A stretch of 64,000 bases of DNA from Salvia splendens (GCF_004379255.2 NC_056049.1:11206063-11270062); one strand, 5' to 3'. Shown: positions 1-11,389, counted from the first letter of the stretch. Numbers and translations are program-made. Notes: generated by a model from the letters alone, not told the origin.

Positions 1-2551
1 TCAGCTTCCTCTCCTTTCCATCTGTATTCAGCTTGGATTTGTCCACCAAAATCCATGTTTTGTTCTTGAGTAAAGACTCTATTTCCTCATTCATGGCTTC
101 AATCCATCTTTCTCTATCTTTACTCTGCATAGCTTCTTTATATGTGAGTGGATCTGCACCATCAATACCTTCAGCTGCACACAGAGCATAATACACAACA
201 TCAGAGAACTTTGTTGGTGGCCTTGTTTCTCTTCTAACTCTGTCCCTTGCAAGCTGATAGTCTCTGATAGAGTCTGATATAGACTCACCAGCCTGGTTGC
301 CCTGAGTTGGAGCCTCTTCTTTATCTGAATCAGACTCACTCCCTGAGTCAATAACTCCACCTGCTCCTAGGCCAACCCCCACAGGCTCCACCTTGAAGAA
401 ATCACCCTCATCTTCATTGGAGTCCGGCTTATCTTTCAGGAATGGCATCTGATCCTCCAAGAACACCACATCCCTACTCACCAAGACCTTCTGCTTACCG
501 GGCTCAATACACCAGAGCCTATACCCCTTAACACCCCTCTGATACCCCAGCAAGATACATTTCAGAGCCCTAGCTTCAAGCTTACTTTGCCTAGCATGAG
601 CATAGGCCACACACCCAAACACCTTGTATTTTGAGTAGTCACTATGAGCTCCATACCACATGTAATCAGGAGTTTCAGATTTCAGGGCAGTAGATGGGCA
701 TTTATTGATGAGATAGGCTGCTGTATACACAGCCTCACCCCAGAATCTGCTGCTCAAACCAGACCCAAGAAGTAGGCACCTCACCCTCTCTAGGATTGTC
801 CTATTCATCCTTTCCACAACACCATTTTGCTGAGGATTACCAGGAACAGTCCGGTGCCTCTTCATACCCTTCTCTTTACAAAACAGATCAAACTCAGCAG
901 ACAAGAACTCTAGGCCATTGTCTGTCCTTAAGCATTTAACACTTCTACCCTTCTCTAGCTCAACCTCCTTACACCATATCTTGAACTTTGTGAGTGTTTC
1001 AGATTTTTCTTTAAGAATATATACCCACAACTTCCTTGTATAGTCATCAATGATAGCTAGATAATACTTTCCTCCACCAATTGAACACACCGGTGAAGGC
1101 CCCCAAAGATCACTATGTATGTAGTCTAAAGGGGCTGTAGAAGAGTGAATACCTGTAGGATAGGGTGCCTTCTTAGCCTTTCCAAGTATACACTGATCAC
1201 AGGGGTCCATCTTGTTGAAATCTCCGGAGATCAGACCCTTCTTGATGAGTTCTTTCAAGCTTCCTTCGGCTGGGTGGCCCAATCTCTTGTGCCATAGCAT
1301 TATGGAATCATCTGACACTGCATTGCTTTCTCCATCAACAGCCTTAGCCTTCAGATAATAGAGAATATGCTCTCTGTCAGCCTCCATCATCACTGCCTCT
1401 CCAGATTTCACAAACAATTTTCCTTGACTCATCAATATGGTGAACCCTTTCTGTTCCAGCATTCCCAATGAAATGAGGTTCCTCTTCACTTCTGGAATAT
1501 ACCTCACCCCAGTTAGGATCTTTATAGAGCCATCTTGTAGGCTTAGCTTTACCTTCCCTATTCCTTTGATCTGACAAATGTGGTTATTACCAAGAACAAC
1601 CGTACCCGATGCTTCTTGAAGATCATGAAACCAGCTTCTATTGGGGCACATATGGAAGCTGCACCCCGAGTCCATTATCCACCTATGACTGACCCCACTA
1701 TCACTGATATTCATGAGTTGAGCCGGGGGATCAGCACTCTCCACACAATCAGATTGATTGTGTCCCTCAGAGGCCATCTTTCTCTTCCATGCATGACAAT
1801 CTTTCTTCAAATGTCCAGGTTTCTTGCACCAATAGCAAGCTCTGGTTTCCTTCTGAGCATCAGAACTTGAGGGTTTAGGGCCCTCAAACTTCTTCTTGAA
1901 GTTCTGCTTCTTGAACTTCTTCACATTCAAGGCCTCTGCAGCTTGAACATTGGAGCTTGCAGAGCCTCTGTTGGCTGTCTTCTGGAGTTCTTTGGCCATC
2001 AAGGCTGAATAGACTTCTGCATAGGTGATAGGTTTATCTCTTCCATAGATAATTGCATCACTTAGCTGGTCATACGAGCTAGGCAAGGCATTCAATGTGA
2101 GAATGGCCTTATCCTCATCTGAGATCTTGACATCAACAGATCCCAGGTCATCAATGATCTTGTTGAACTCCTCTAGCTGCTCAATGATGGACCTATCTCC
2201 AGAAAAACTATAGGCATACAGCCTCTTTTTGAGATACAGCCGGTTAGCCAAGGATTTGGCCAAGTAAACTTCATCTAACTTGTCCAAGATCTCCACCGCA
2301 GTCTTGGCTTCTTGAACTTCCCTCAAGACCTTATCTCCAAGGCACAGAATCACTGCAGAATGTGCCTTGAGCTGCATTTCCTCCATCTTTGCCTGAGCTT
2401 TTTCATCAAGCACTGGAGCCTTTCCTTTCTCCTCTGGTTTTGCAAGAACTGCCGCCAAGCCTTGTTGAATTAAAACCGCCTTCATCTTCATCTTCCACAG
2501 GCCATAATCATTCTTGCCTGTGAACTTTTCTGCATCAAGCCTTGCTGCCAT
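1..2551 (-). CDS. copia gag-pol polyprotein, partial at left edge
   Basis: The ATG at 2549-2551 begins a frame that stays open to the window edge, at least 849 codons; I checked every in-frame triplet for stops. Gag starts MAARLDAEKFTGKNDYGLW and ends with a CCHC zinc knuckle (CYWCKKPGHLKKDC) near 1795-1840. Protease shows WIMDSGCSFHM (active-site D in DSG) near 1650-1680. The integrase follows with the HKRLGHP motif near 1290, D in HSDLWGP near 1100, D in RTDNGLEF near 915 and E in GVVERMNR near 815, i.e. the DDE triad. At the left edge the frame reads into the N-terminal part of reverse transcriptase (EAMNEEIESLLKNKTW). The protein copies and integrates element RNA. All visible catalytic residues are present, so this may be a functional copy if the remaining RT and RNase H outside the window are also intact. 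Confidence 0.9.
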   Translation of the reverse strand, partial: MAARLDAEKFTGKNDYGLWKMKMKAVLIQQGLAAVLAKPEEKGKAPVLDEKAQAKMEEMQLKAHSAVILCLGDKVLREVQEAKTAVEILDKLDEVYLAKSLANRLYLKKRLYAYSFSGDRSIIEQLEEFNKIIDDLGSVDVKISDEDKAILTLNALPSSYDQLSDAIIYGRDKPITYAEVYSALMAKELQKTANRGSASSNVQAAEALNVKKFKKQNFKKKFEGPKPSSSDAQKETRACYWCKKPGHLKKDCHAWKRKMASEGHNQSDCVESADPPAQLMNISDSGVSHRWIMDSGCSFHMCPNRSWFHDLQEASGTVVLGNNHICQIKGIGKVKLSLQDGSIKILTGVRYIPEVKRNLISLGMLEQKGFTILMSQGKLFVKSGEAVMMEADREHILYYLKAKAVDGESNAVSDDSIMLWHKRLGHPAEGSLKELIKKGLISGDFNKMDPCDQCILGKAKKAPYPTGIHSSTAPLDYIHSDLWGPSPVCSIGGGKYYLAIIDDYTRKLWVYILKEKSETLTKFKIWCKEVELEKGRSVKCLRTDNGLEFLSAEFDLFCKEKGMKRHRTVPGNPQQNGVVERMNRTILERVRCLLLGSGLSSRFWGEAVYTAAYLINKCPSTALKSETPDYMWYGAHSDYSKYKVFGCVAYAHARQSKLEARALKCILLGYQRGVKGYRLWCIEPGKQKVLVSRDVVFLEDQMPFLKDKPDSNEDEGDFFKVEPVGVGLGAGGVIDSGSESDSDKEEAPTQGNQAGESISDSIRDYQLARDRVRRETRPPTKFSDVVYYALCAAEGIDGADPLTYKEAMQSKDRERWIEAMNEEIESLLKNKTWILVDKSKLNTDGKERKL

Positions 2552-2593
2552 CTCTGAAACCGTTTGATCCTCTGCAAATCAGTTTCAATATCC

Positions 2594-2613
2594 CTTTCCC
2601 ACAGACGGCGCCA
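2594..2613 (-). promoter_or_regulatory. primer binding site of left-edge copia
   Basis: The minus strand reads TGGCGCCGTCTGTGGGAAAG two bases after the LTR. This is the position where reverse transcription is primed by a host tRNA. The same first 18 bases serve the gypsy element at 34712. It is not the common initiator-Met type (TGGTATCAGAGC) used by the other copia elements here. Confidence 0.75.
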
Positions 2614-2615
2614 CT

Positions 2616-3228
2616 TGTTATGATTGGCACACACAAGGCTTTCACACACTCAATAAGATCACACACACACTCACTGTTGTATGAGATCACACAATGCAGA
2701 AAACACACACACTCACACTTTGAGTATTGAAGATGATAATCTTGGAGAGAAAACTGGAAAACTCTTTATTGATTAAACTCTACTCTAAACTACATACACG
2801 GTGAGCTATTTAAAGCTCTATAATCAAGTAGCAACTGCTACTAACTAACTACAAGAAGAATCAAGAAAGCAAGAAGAATAACCGCTACATCTCAGCTAAC
2901 TAACTGCTGCTCCAACGGCTAGTTCGGCTAGGTTGCTTCTACCTTCTCGGTTCAAGACCGAACTCCTTCCTCGGTTCAAGACCGAACTCCTTCCTCGGCT
3001 TACAACCGAACTCTTCCTTCTCGGCTTACAACCGAACTCTTCCTTCTCGGCTCATTCCAGCTCAACGCCGAGCTTCCTTACCGAGCTTCCTTACCGCTGA
3101 GCTTACCGACTTCTGCCTTCTTCTTCTTCTCGGCTAGTTCCAGGCTAGTTCCAGCTCGGTAAGCCGAGCTTACCGAACTCCTTTCTAGCCGAGCTTCTTC
3201 CAACTGAAATGAGCACTCCATTATTACA
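2616..3228 (-). repeat. 5' LTR of the left-edge copia
   Basis: Read on the plus strand it starts TGTTATGATTGG and ends CATTATTACA, so the ends form an imperfect inverted repeat (TGTTATGATTGG against TGTAATAATGG). It is about 613 bp. The primer binding site follows after two bases. Between 2946 and 3052 there are back-to-back repeats of the type TCGGTTCAAGACCGAACTCC and TCGGCTTACAACCGAACTC. On the minus strand a TTTAAATAG motif near 2805-2815 may be the TATA element. The outer boundary is set by the inverted ends only, because the second LTR is outside the window. Confidence 0.75.
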
Positions 3229-3319
3229 GTATATTTAGCAAAGTTTTATGAATTTGTAATTTTGAATATGAAATTATGAAACTATCATATATTTTTTTAT
3301 TTACATGCAATATATAAAA

Positions 3320-3509
3320 AAATGTAAACTTGGCCCAGCCCAGGCCCGGCCCACTTGCTAACTGGGCTTGGGCTGGGCTAGGCTAATAAATGCAAACCAA
3401 AACCCAGGCCCGGCCCGACCTGACCCAGCCCATTCCAGTCGTGGGTCTGGGCCAGGCTGGGCCTAAAAGTCACTGGGCCTGGGCCGGCCAGGCCCACTTG
3501 ACATCTCTA
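3320..3509. mobile_element. hAT-like terminal fragment rich in GGCCC/GGGCC
   Basis: The stretch contains many GCCCAGCC, GGCCCGGCCC and GGGCCTGG motifs in both orientations, unlike the AT-rich surroundings. It ends CTTGACATCTCTA, whose complement TAGAGATGTCAAG looks like the TIR of plant hAT elements. No matching opposite end is visible upstream, so it is probably truncated. It could also be a composition-biased subterminal region of an unrelated element. Confidence 0.4.
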
Positions 3510-3970
3510 CATGTTCCATGTTCGGTAATTTCTAAAACTAAAGGGTATAAGGTAGAGATGCCCACCGGTTCCGGTTCCGGCGGTTAACCGCCGAACCGGA
3601 ACCGCCTGTTCTGGTTCAAGATTTTTTGAACTGGAACCGTCACCGAACCGCCGGTTCCGGACAGTTCGGAACCGAGGCGTCAGCCGAGGCAGCTTTTTCA
3701 GGAGGGTTGGGGCGGTCGGTTCCGGCAGTTTTTGGACCGGAAACCGATGGTTAACCGCGAAAACCGGCAGTTAACCGTGAAGCCGGCGGTTTTGGTGGCG
3801 GTGCGGAACACGAGGCTGACACGTCGCAGCTTTTGCAGCCGGTTTGTCGGTTTTGTCGGTGAAACCGGCTGTTCCGGCGGTTTTCCGCCAATACCGTCGG
3901 TTTTCCGAAATTCAATTTTTTTTTAATTCTGATTTTGAATTCAAATTCATCCATTTCCCCCCATTTTTAT

Positions 3971-3980
3971 CTATAAATAC
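3971..3980 (+). promoter_or_regulatory. TATA box of the hAT transposase gene
   Basis: CTATAAATAC lies at the end of the left GC-rich subterminal array and is followed by an AT/CT-rich leader, about 280 bp before the proposed first exon at 4253. Confidence 0.5.
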
Positions 3981-4252
3981 CCCTCTATCCTCATTTACAT
4001 TCACACCACTCTTGTGTTAATAAGAGTTTCTTTCTTCAATCTCCAAATTCTCTCTCTTTGTCTCTCATTTCTCATTTGTGCTATTGTGCTTACATTTGAA
4101 TTATTCAAGTGCTACTCTTATTACGCATTGTTATACACTTATACTTGTTCCCGTAGTTCTATAAGTTGTCTTTCTTTCTCAATTGCTAAAACAAAAAAAT
4201 ATATATTATTCCATATTTCTAGTTTTCTACTATATAATTTGTTACTATCAAG

Positions 4253-6819
4253 ATGTCTTCATCCCGAGAAGGTCGTGTTGATAAGGGAAAGGGAAAGTCC
4301 AAGAGGCCAAGTCGAAGATCCGTTATTGATGAGATTTCTCAAAGGAACATGGATGCGTGGCAGGTTAATAATTATTATCTACTAATATAATTAATTATGA
4401 ATTACATTACATTATTGTTCATAATTCTATTTGATATTTACAATACAAATATTATTTTGTAGATTTGAGAAGAGCAAGATATGGCCAATGCTATTGCTCT
4501 CTCTCGCTCTCAATCCCAAGGCGATGCTTATGTTGGTACCGGTAGTGGTGCTCCCGGTCGCAGTGCCTATTCTCACCAAATTCCAACCCCTGTGAATCTT
4601 GATAACGACGATGATAATGATGACGAGGAGGAGGGGGAGGAGGAAGAGGCGGAAGAGGTTCAAGAAATGCCACCCCCACCACCACCAAGGAGTCGTCGTG
4701 GTCGTGGACACCCTCCTCAACCTTCTAAACCAATTGAAAGGTCTTTAACCTCAAACATCATGGTGAAACATTTCAAGAAGGTACAAGATAGTACCGATCC
4801 GGACACTTATAATGTGTATTGCAACTATTGCGAAAATGTATACACATTCCGAAAGGGTGGAGGATATGGTACATTTACCCGTCACATGGAGAAAGCGCAT
4901 CCGGTCGAGTTTGGTATCGCTCCAACCCAAACTCAACTCAACTTTCAACGTGGAGTCGGGACCGGGAGTGGGATGGGTTCATCCCAAACATCAGGTATGT
5001 GTAGCAATACTCTTTTAAAATATGATCACAAAAATGCTCTTAATGTGATGTCTAGATTTGTCGTGATGAAACATTTTCCGTTCAATGCTTTTGATAACGA
5101 TGCGTTTGAGTTGAGTATGCGACAAGTTTATAATGCCGCTGCAAGAAAATTGAGTCGAACTTCTATGACTCGAGCTGTTGTTAGACAATGCATGGCAAAG
5201 AAGGTGCAATTAGGTACGTTTATTGTTAACTTGGGTCATAAAGTTTCGATTTGCTCTGATGTGTGGACTGATTGTTTTTACAAAAATTCGTATATGGGCA
5301 TCACTGTGCATTTCGTTGATCACAGTTGGACTTTAAACAAATATTTGATTGCATTTCGGGAATTTCCCGCACCACACACTGCACAAACAATTGCTCAATT
5401 GATCATTCAAGTTTTGAATGAATTTCAATTGATCAATAAAAATTTTTCCATTGGTTTTGATAATGCAAACGCTAACACTGCTAGTATAGATGAACTAATT
5501 AGTGCATGTTCTCCTGTTATTGATGGCAAATATTTTCATGTGCGATGTATTGCCCATGTTTTAAATTTGTGTGTTCAAGATGCGATCGATTTGTGGCAAA
5601 AGTATGTTGATCCTATTAGAATTGCTGTTAAGTTGATTCATAACAAAGCTCCTATTGGTAGAGCTTGGAAGAAATATTTCCATAGCAAGCAGTGCAGGTA
5701 CACCAATTTCGTTTGGATGTTTCAACTCGTTGGAACTCGACGTACGATATGTTGGAGTCGACCTTGAACCACATTGAATATTTATGTGATTTTTTTAGAA
5801 CTTGCCCTCATGTTCCTTCTGATTTACTTTTGATACCCGCTTGTTGGGACCACAGCATGGATTTGTTTCGATTATTCCGAGCTTTCAAAAATGCCACTGT
5901 TGAGTTATCTGGTGTTTATTATCCTACTTCTGTGCGCGTTTTAGAGCATTGCATGTATGTGGCAATTGTGACATGTGTCAAAAATACTCAATTCATAGAG
6001 TTGAAGGCTATTTTGTTTTATATGGTTGAAAAATGGTTAAAATAATTTGCCCGTATTCCAAATGTGTTTTTGATTGCAAAATGCTTGGATCCAAAGTGGA
6101 AGCTTCATGGTGTTCATAAAATTTTAGACATGTACTATGGTTGTTTGCACGATTTGGATTTTTCTCAACTTCGCGAAATGGGTTTGACAAGAGGAGAATG
6201 CTTCGAAATAAGTCTTCCGAATGTTGATGAAATCAAACTAAGGTTAGATGGTGAAATTCGTGCTCGTACGCGGAATATGAAATGTGGTATAACACCGTTC
6301 ACCATGTACGTGCTCCTTCTAGTCCTTCTACATTTGATTTTGGTGGCGGGAACTTTAGCAATGTCATGATTGATCCAGACGTAGTATCACAATTGCAAGA
6401 TCTATACGGTACTACAACAAATAGGACTAGAGCTACTAGTGAGTTAGATATATATTTGGAATCGCGCTCTATTTTTCAAGATGCATGTCCTCCTACTCAA
6501 CAAATTGACGTCCTTAATTGGTGGGGGAACACATGACAAAGAGTTTTCGATACTCTCGATAATGGCTAAGGAGATTTTCGCCGTTCCCGCTTCCACCGTT
6601 GCCGTTGAGCAAGCTTTTAGTGTCGGCGGTTGTGTTCTAGACGACAAAAGGAGCAATCTCTCCGCCAAAAACATGGAAGCCACTATGTTACTTGATGATT
6701 GGGCAAAGGCGGACATGAGAGCACAAGAGCCGGATTTCGACTTTCGTGTAGAGAGTGATGGTGAAGACTTTTCCACCGATGGCGATGACGAGGTCGGAAG
6801 CGAGAGCGCTCAACAATAG
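4253..6819 (+). pseudogene. hAT transposase (BED finger, RNase H fold, hATC), disrupted
   Basis: A probable exon 1 runs from ATG 4253 to 4363 (starts MSSSREGRVDKGKGKSKRPS), followed by a 99-bp intron 4364-4462 with GT...TTTTGTAG ends. Exon 2 has TGA at 4466-4468 just before ATG 4481. From 4481 an acidic leader and a proline stretch precede a BED zinc finger (CNYCENVY then HMEKAH, about 4810-4900), the RNase H-like core (ICSDVWTDC near 5250, GFDNANANTAS near 5455, VRCIAHVLNLC near 5540) and the C-terminal dimerisation domain (MAKEIFAVPASTVAVEQAFS near 6560-6620). Lesions: one-base frame changes near 5711, 6275-6290 and 6528, and TAA at 6043-6045. The frame ends at 6819. The product would have excised and reinserted hAT elements in the nucleus; this copy cannot make full-length protein. 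Confidence 0.9.
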
Positions 6820-7406
6820 CAATGACGGGAGGGGGGGAGGGCGGTGAATGGCGAGCACGGCCGACTAAAAAGGTAAGCAAGGTAAGAGAACTACGTGGGC
6901 TTTGATTCCTCAATAAAATTGTGGATACGTAGGCATTTCAACTTAAATTTGAAAAGTTTAACTTTGAAAGTTTAAGTTGAGCTCAAGCCCTCTTCAATTT
7001 TTTTTCTTTTTCCCCCCATTTCATGTTTTTTTTATTTACGTTCCAACGACACTTGTAAATTATATTACATTGTTGTATGTTGTATACTTGTATATGTATT
7101 GTAAATTGCAATGTATCGTTGTCCATTACAACTCAAATTCAATAAAATTGATATCATTTTCACCTTATTTGTCTTATTTCAATTTAAATTATCCATTGTC
7201 TTGTTCCAATTTATTGTATAAGTCCAAATTTCAAATTATAAAAAAAAAACCGGAACCGTGAAACCGCTGGTTTTCGAACCGCAACCGTGTAAACCGCCAG
7301 AAAACTGGCGGTTCCGAACCGGAACCGTGAAATAGCCTCACGGTCCGGTTCCGGTTCCGGTTCCGTCTCCCTACAAACCGGAACCGTGGGCAACACTAGT
7401 ATAAGG

Positions 7407-8515
7407 TCACACTATTCCAAGGATTACACAAAATATTAAACTTACTTGAATTGTTAAACACACGTCATTTGGTACTCACCATAGCACCATAACATTCAAA
7501 ACCACAAGATTTACATAGATCACCAAACGGCAAATCCATAGCAACTGCAACACTTGATGAATTATGAATTTGTCCAGTACAAAACACCAACCTTGTGAAT
7601 ATCATTATATTGCTCATATCACCACTTTGTCATAAGTCGCAACCACTCCATCAACCAACAACGAGGAAACAACTTAAATAATCGAAATCATCGACCTAGT
7701 ACCTCACACAAGTAGTAAAGATGAAAATATCAACACAAAGTTCTTCTATATGTAGAGCACAATATAAAATATATAAATACAGGTAGGTAATTGAGTTACT
7801 TTATTTTATTATATTACTATACGAGTAACAATAATCATCTTGATTAAGAGCATTATATTAAACGATCAGGTGAGAAGAAAGACACTATCTTACATGCAAT
7901 AATTATTATTTATTCTCTTAGGCGGGTTGAACTTAAACTTAAGTTGGTTACCATAAAGATTGCATCCTGTAACGGTTAAAAAATTGTCAACAAGAGATGC
8001 TCGTATATCTCATACATTCAACAGACAAGCATGCTGCAAGCATTTCATGCACAATCTAATCTAATAAGATAACTAAACTAAGCTAAACAGAAACAATATA
8101 TAAACTTTGCTTGAGTACATTATTAACTTTATCACAATTATTCTTAGCTAACAATCGTGAACTTCATAATTATCCTTAAGTTGCTCAACTTATTTATGCC
8201 AACATAAAATAAATTACTAAACAATACTCCACTATCTAAGCCATGAAATATCAATTCATACATTTTTCCCAAAGCCGGTTAAGCTAACACACTCAAAATT
8301 TCACAAACAACTTGAATAATAAGAAAATATAATTAATTCATTCCACTCTTTAATTAAATTCAAGTGCTCATATCTAAAGCAAAATAAATCAAAATGGTAG
8401 TAACCCATCAGCTCAAACTTTCGACCATTTTACATATTTCGAGAAAGTGTTGATTTTAATTTAACACCTAATTCAACACATGTTCAATTATACCCAGAAG
8501 CATTGAACTTTATCC
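7407..8515. other. AT-rich DNA without a recognisable gene
   Basis: No coding pattern, terminal repeat or known element was recognised. It is the pre-insertion sequence between the two hAT elements. Confidence 0.6.
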
Positions 8516-8566
8516 AAATTAAGTAATAATTCAAAAAAATCAAGAATTAACGACATAGGGTTCACC
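8516..8566. repeat. left half of 108-bp tandem repeat copy 1
   Basis: AAATTAAGTAATAATTCAAA...GGGTTCACC matches the first 51 bp of the second copy at 11282-11389 with few changes. The copy is split here by the hAT element at 8567-11216 and resumes at 11225. Confidence 0.85.
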
Positions 8567-11216
8567 TGGGCATGCACAAGGGTCGTAAACCGCCGGTTCC
8601 GGGCCCGAACCGGCGGTTCAAGGGTCGAGATATTCACGAACCTGAACCGGCCCGCCTAGCTTCGGACGGTTCCGGTTCAGGTTCAAAAAACCGGCGGGTT
8701 ACCCGGCGGTTCAAAACCGCCGGTTTTCGGCTTGAACCGCCGGTTCCGGGCCGGTTCGCCGGTTCCACGATTTTTTTTTTTTTGCATTTTTCAACTTTTC
8801 TATTTTAATCAAATTACATTACACTTTTCAAGTTTGTTTTTGTATGCAATGTGAGTAAATAAAATTGAAAAAAAATACGGCTAAAGTTGCAATTTTATTG
8901 AAATTGCATGTTTACAAATTACACGTTACAAGTTACAACAATTACAAATTGAAAACATATGGCGGTCTTGAAGTGTTAAACAAAATTTAAATACGAATGA
9001 GACTACTAGTGAAGAACTAATTACAAATGACAAGAAACGACGTTGAAGTTCTTAAACGTATAAGTGTATTATATATATACTCTTAACCGGCGAAGAAGAT
9101 CTTTCTACATAACTAAATTAAGGACACCTTTAGCAATTCAACTTTAAATGTTGAGTTTCGTCTAACAATCAACAATTATAGTAGAATTGTCAAAAGTTTC
9201 CCTCATTTAGCCGTATAGAGAAATATACTTCATCGACTAGAGTATATACAAATACAATTATGTAATTGTATTTGCATATTTTTAAAGTAGGAATTAATGG
9301 GAAAAAAAGAAATAAAAGAAAAATGACTTGAGCTCAACTTAAATTAAAAATTTAAGTTGAGGTGCCTACGTATCCCAATTGCTCATTTGCATTAGGGAAT
9401 CAAAGTCCACGTAGTTCTCTTACCTTACTTACTTATTTAGCTTGGCCGGCGGCGGTTGACGGTTGGCCTAATCTTCATCCCCGGTGAATTCATCGTGTGA
9501 TCCCTCTTGACGATCATTCCAATCATTTTCTTGTTCTCGGACGTCAGCTTTGGCCCAATCATCAAGTAACATCACGGCTTCCATATTTTTCACCGAGAGC
9601 TTACTTCTTGATTCATCCAAAATGCGCGAGCCAACACTAAAAGCGGACTCGACGGCGACGGTGGAAGCCGGAACAGAAAAAATCTCCTTGGCCATTGAAG
9701 CAAGGATGGGAAAATCTTTCTCGTGGGTTCCCCACCAATCGAGGACGTCGATTTGGGCGGGAAGAGTAGGACCTTCATCACCAAAGGAAAAGAGTGATTC
9801 AAAATATAAATCTAATTCACTGACCATACCTGAGGACCTTCCGCCGGTGCTGTAGTTGTATAGGTCGGCTAGTTGGGATTGCGCGTCGGGGTCATCATAA
9901 TCGGCTTGAAATGCAAAGCCATAGTTATGTTGTGGAGGAGGGGGTCTTCTGACTTGGTGAGTGGTGTTATACTTGGTTTCATATTCGGTGTAGAGAGAGC
10001 GCAAGTTATACTCGAGGTTTTGTTGCACAACTGACCGGTCCGGGAGGTTTATTTGAAAGGTTTCTGAGAGGTCGACTCCAAATTCGTCACTGGTATCCGA
10101 TTGGATTGCTTGAAGGGGACCAAGATCAATTGAACTCAAATTGTTATAATAAAAATCTAAAATTCTCGTGGTACCTGCTAATTTCCATTTTGGATCCAAT
10201 ACCTTTGCAATCAAAAACACGTTAGGAATCTCACTGAAATACTTGAGCCATTTTTCAATCATATAATACAAAACGCACATTAACTCGGGAGAAGAGGAAG
10301 CATTTTTCATTGCAGTTTTAAAACCAAGGGATATGTACATGCAATGCTCCAAAACACGAACAGCAGTGCAATAATAAACACCCGACAATTCAACAGTAGC
10401 ATTTTTGAAATATTTGAACAATTTAAATAAAGCCAAACAGTTATCCCAACAACTATGCGAAAGATATAAATCACGGTAGGGGTTAGTTCTATAAAAATCA
10501 CATAAAGCATCTTTATGTGTCAAAGTAGAATTCAGACAATCATATGTCGAATTCCATCTATGAGACACATCCATAGTAAAATTCGTGTACCTGACATTCT
10601 TTTGATGGCAATATTTCTTCCATGCTTTGCCAATTGCCAATAGCTGGCTTTTGAGTTTCGTCTAACAATCAACAATTATAGTAAAATTGGAGTAAAATTG
10701 GATGAAAAAAAAAAATTTTGAAATTTTGAAATCTGCCGTAAACCGCCAGTTTACCGCCGAAACCGGCGGTTCAACCCTAAACCGGCGGGTTGGTCACGGG
10801 TTGTGTCAGAAAACCGCCGGTTTCTGACCGAAAACCGGCGGTTTACGACCGGTTTTGCAGGCCTAATCACTGACCCTACGACCTAGCCTCTGAAAAGTGG
10901 CCGGAACCGGCGGAAACCGGCTCCTGAACTGCCGGTTTACCCCGCAAACCGCCGGTTCCAACGGCTATCCTCAACCCCTACGCGAACCCTACGAACCCCT
11001 AACCTACGAAACACTGTTCGACCCTTTGAACCGGCGGTTCGAACCGCCGAACCGCCGGTTCAAGGGTCGAGATATTCACGAACCTGAACCGGCCCTTTCG
11101 ACCCTTCAACCCGCCTGCCGGTTCAAACCGCCGGTTCCGGGCCCGGTTCCGGTTCATGAACCGGCGGGCCCGAACCGGCGGTTAACTGGCGGGCCGGGTC
11201 GGTTTGTGCATGCCTA
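8567..11216 (-). mobile_element. internally deleted hAT transposon
   Basis: The 8-bp TSD GGTTCACC lies at 8559-8566 and 11217-11224. The left end reads TGGGCATGCACAA and the complement of the right end TAGGCATGCACAAACC. Subterminal regions 8580-8770 and 10730-11210 are full of AACCGCCGGTT palindromes as in the hAT at 3553, so the two belong to related families, but the TIRs differ. The only gene is the C-terminal part of a transposase on the minus strand. The 5' half of the gene is missing and its place is taken by a 39-bp copy of the element's own 3' flank (see the findings). Confidence 0.93.
9468..10640 (-). pseudogene. hAT transposase, C-terminal 390 residues only
   Basis: The frame is open for 390 residues and aligns by eye with the second half of the transposase at 4253-6819: DVSHRWNSTYDCLNST near residue 25, ELSGVYYCTAVRVLEHC near 90, a VFLIAKVLDPKWK block near 150 and the hATC dimerisation domain (MAKEIFSVPASTVAVESAFS) near 315-335, then an acidic tail. 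The BED finger and the first two RNase H-fold aspartates are absent, so it cannot catalyse transposition. The apparent start, MAIGKAWKK, is an internal methionine next to the deletion junction at about 10,645, not a natural start. It could still dimerise if expressed, which is inference. Confidence 0.88.
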
Positions 11217-11224
11217 GGTTCACC

Positions 11225-11389
11225 CCTTTTTAGAAATTCAACCTAGATTTGGATTTCTTCTATTTAACTCTAAAATTCAACAAATTAAGTAATAATTCAA
11301 AAACTTCAAGAATTAAGGACATAGGGTTCACCCCTATTTAGAAATTCAACCTAGGTTTGGATTTCTTCTATTTAACTCTAAAATTCAAC
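11225..11389. repeat. right half of repeat copy 1 and complete copy 2 (108 bp unit)
   Basis: Copy 2 is 11282-11389. Copy 1 is 8516-8566 joined to 11225-11281. They share TTTGGATTTCTTCTATTTAA and the junction AAAATTCAAC. Removing the hAT leaves two adjacent 108-bp units, so the duplication existed when the hAT landed. Confidence 0.85.

Larger units (their letters stand above)
1..3228 (-). mobile_element. Ty1/copia LTR retrotransposon, left part outside window
   Basis: On the minus strand the order is 5' LTR (2616-3228), primer binding site, gag, protease, integrase, then the start of the reverse transcriptase at the left edge. This gag-PR-INT-RT order is the copia order. The 3' LTR would lie left of position 1, so the target duplication cannot be tested. 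The internal region has no stop codon in the coding frame from 2551 down to position 2, so this copy may be recent. No nested insertion is visible in the part that can be seen. Confidence 0.9.
3553..7398 (+). mobile_element. complete hAT DNA transposon, transposase decayed
   Basis: The 8-bp TSD GTATAAGG occurs at 3545-3552 and 7399-7406. The ends are TAGAGATGCCCACCGGTTCC on the left and, on the complement of the right end, TAGTGTTGCCCACGGTTCC, a good hAT terminal inverted repeat. Both subterminal regions (about 3560-3910 and 7245-7390) are packed with palindromic AACCGCCGGTT and GGTTCCGG motifs, the kind of array hAT transposases bind. A BED-type transposase gene lies inside on the plus strand. 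The element is 3846 bp, a normal length for an autonomous hAT, but its transposase has several lesions so it can move only if helped by another copy. Confidence 0.95.

Noticed and set aside
1580..1870. Plus-strand 96-residue frame
   Set aside because: Complement of the copia zinc-knuckle and protease region.
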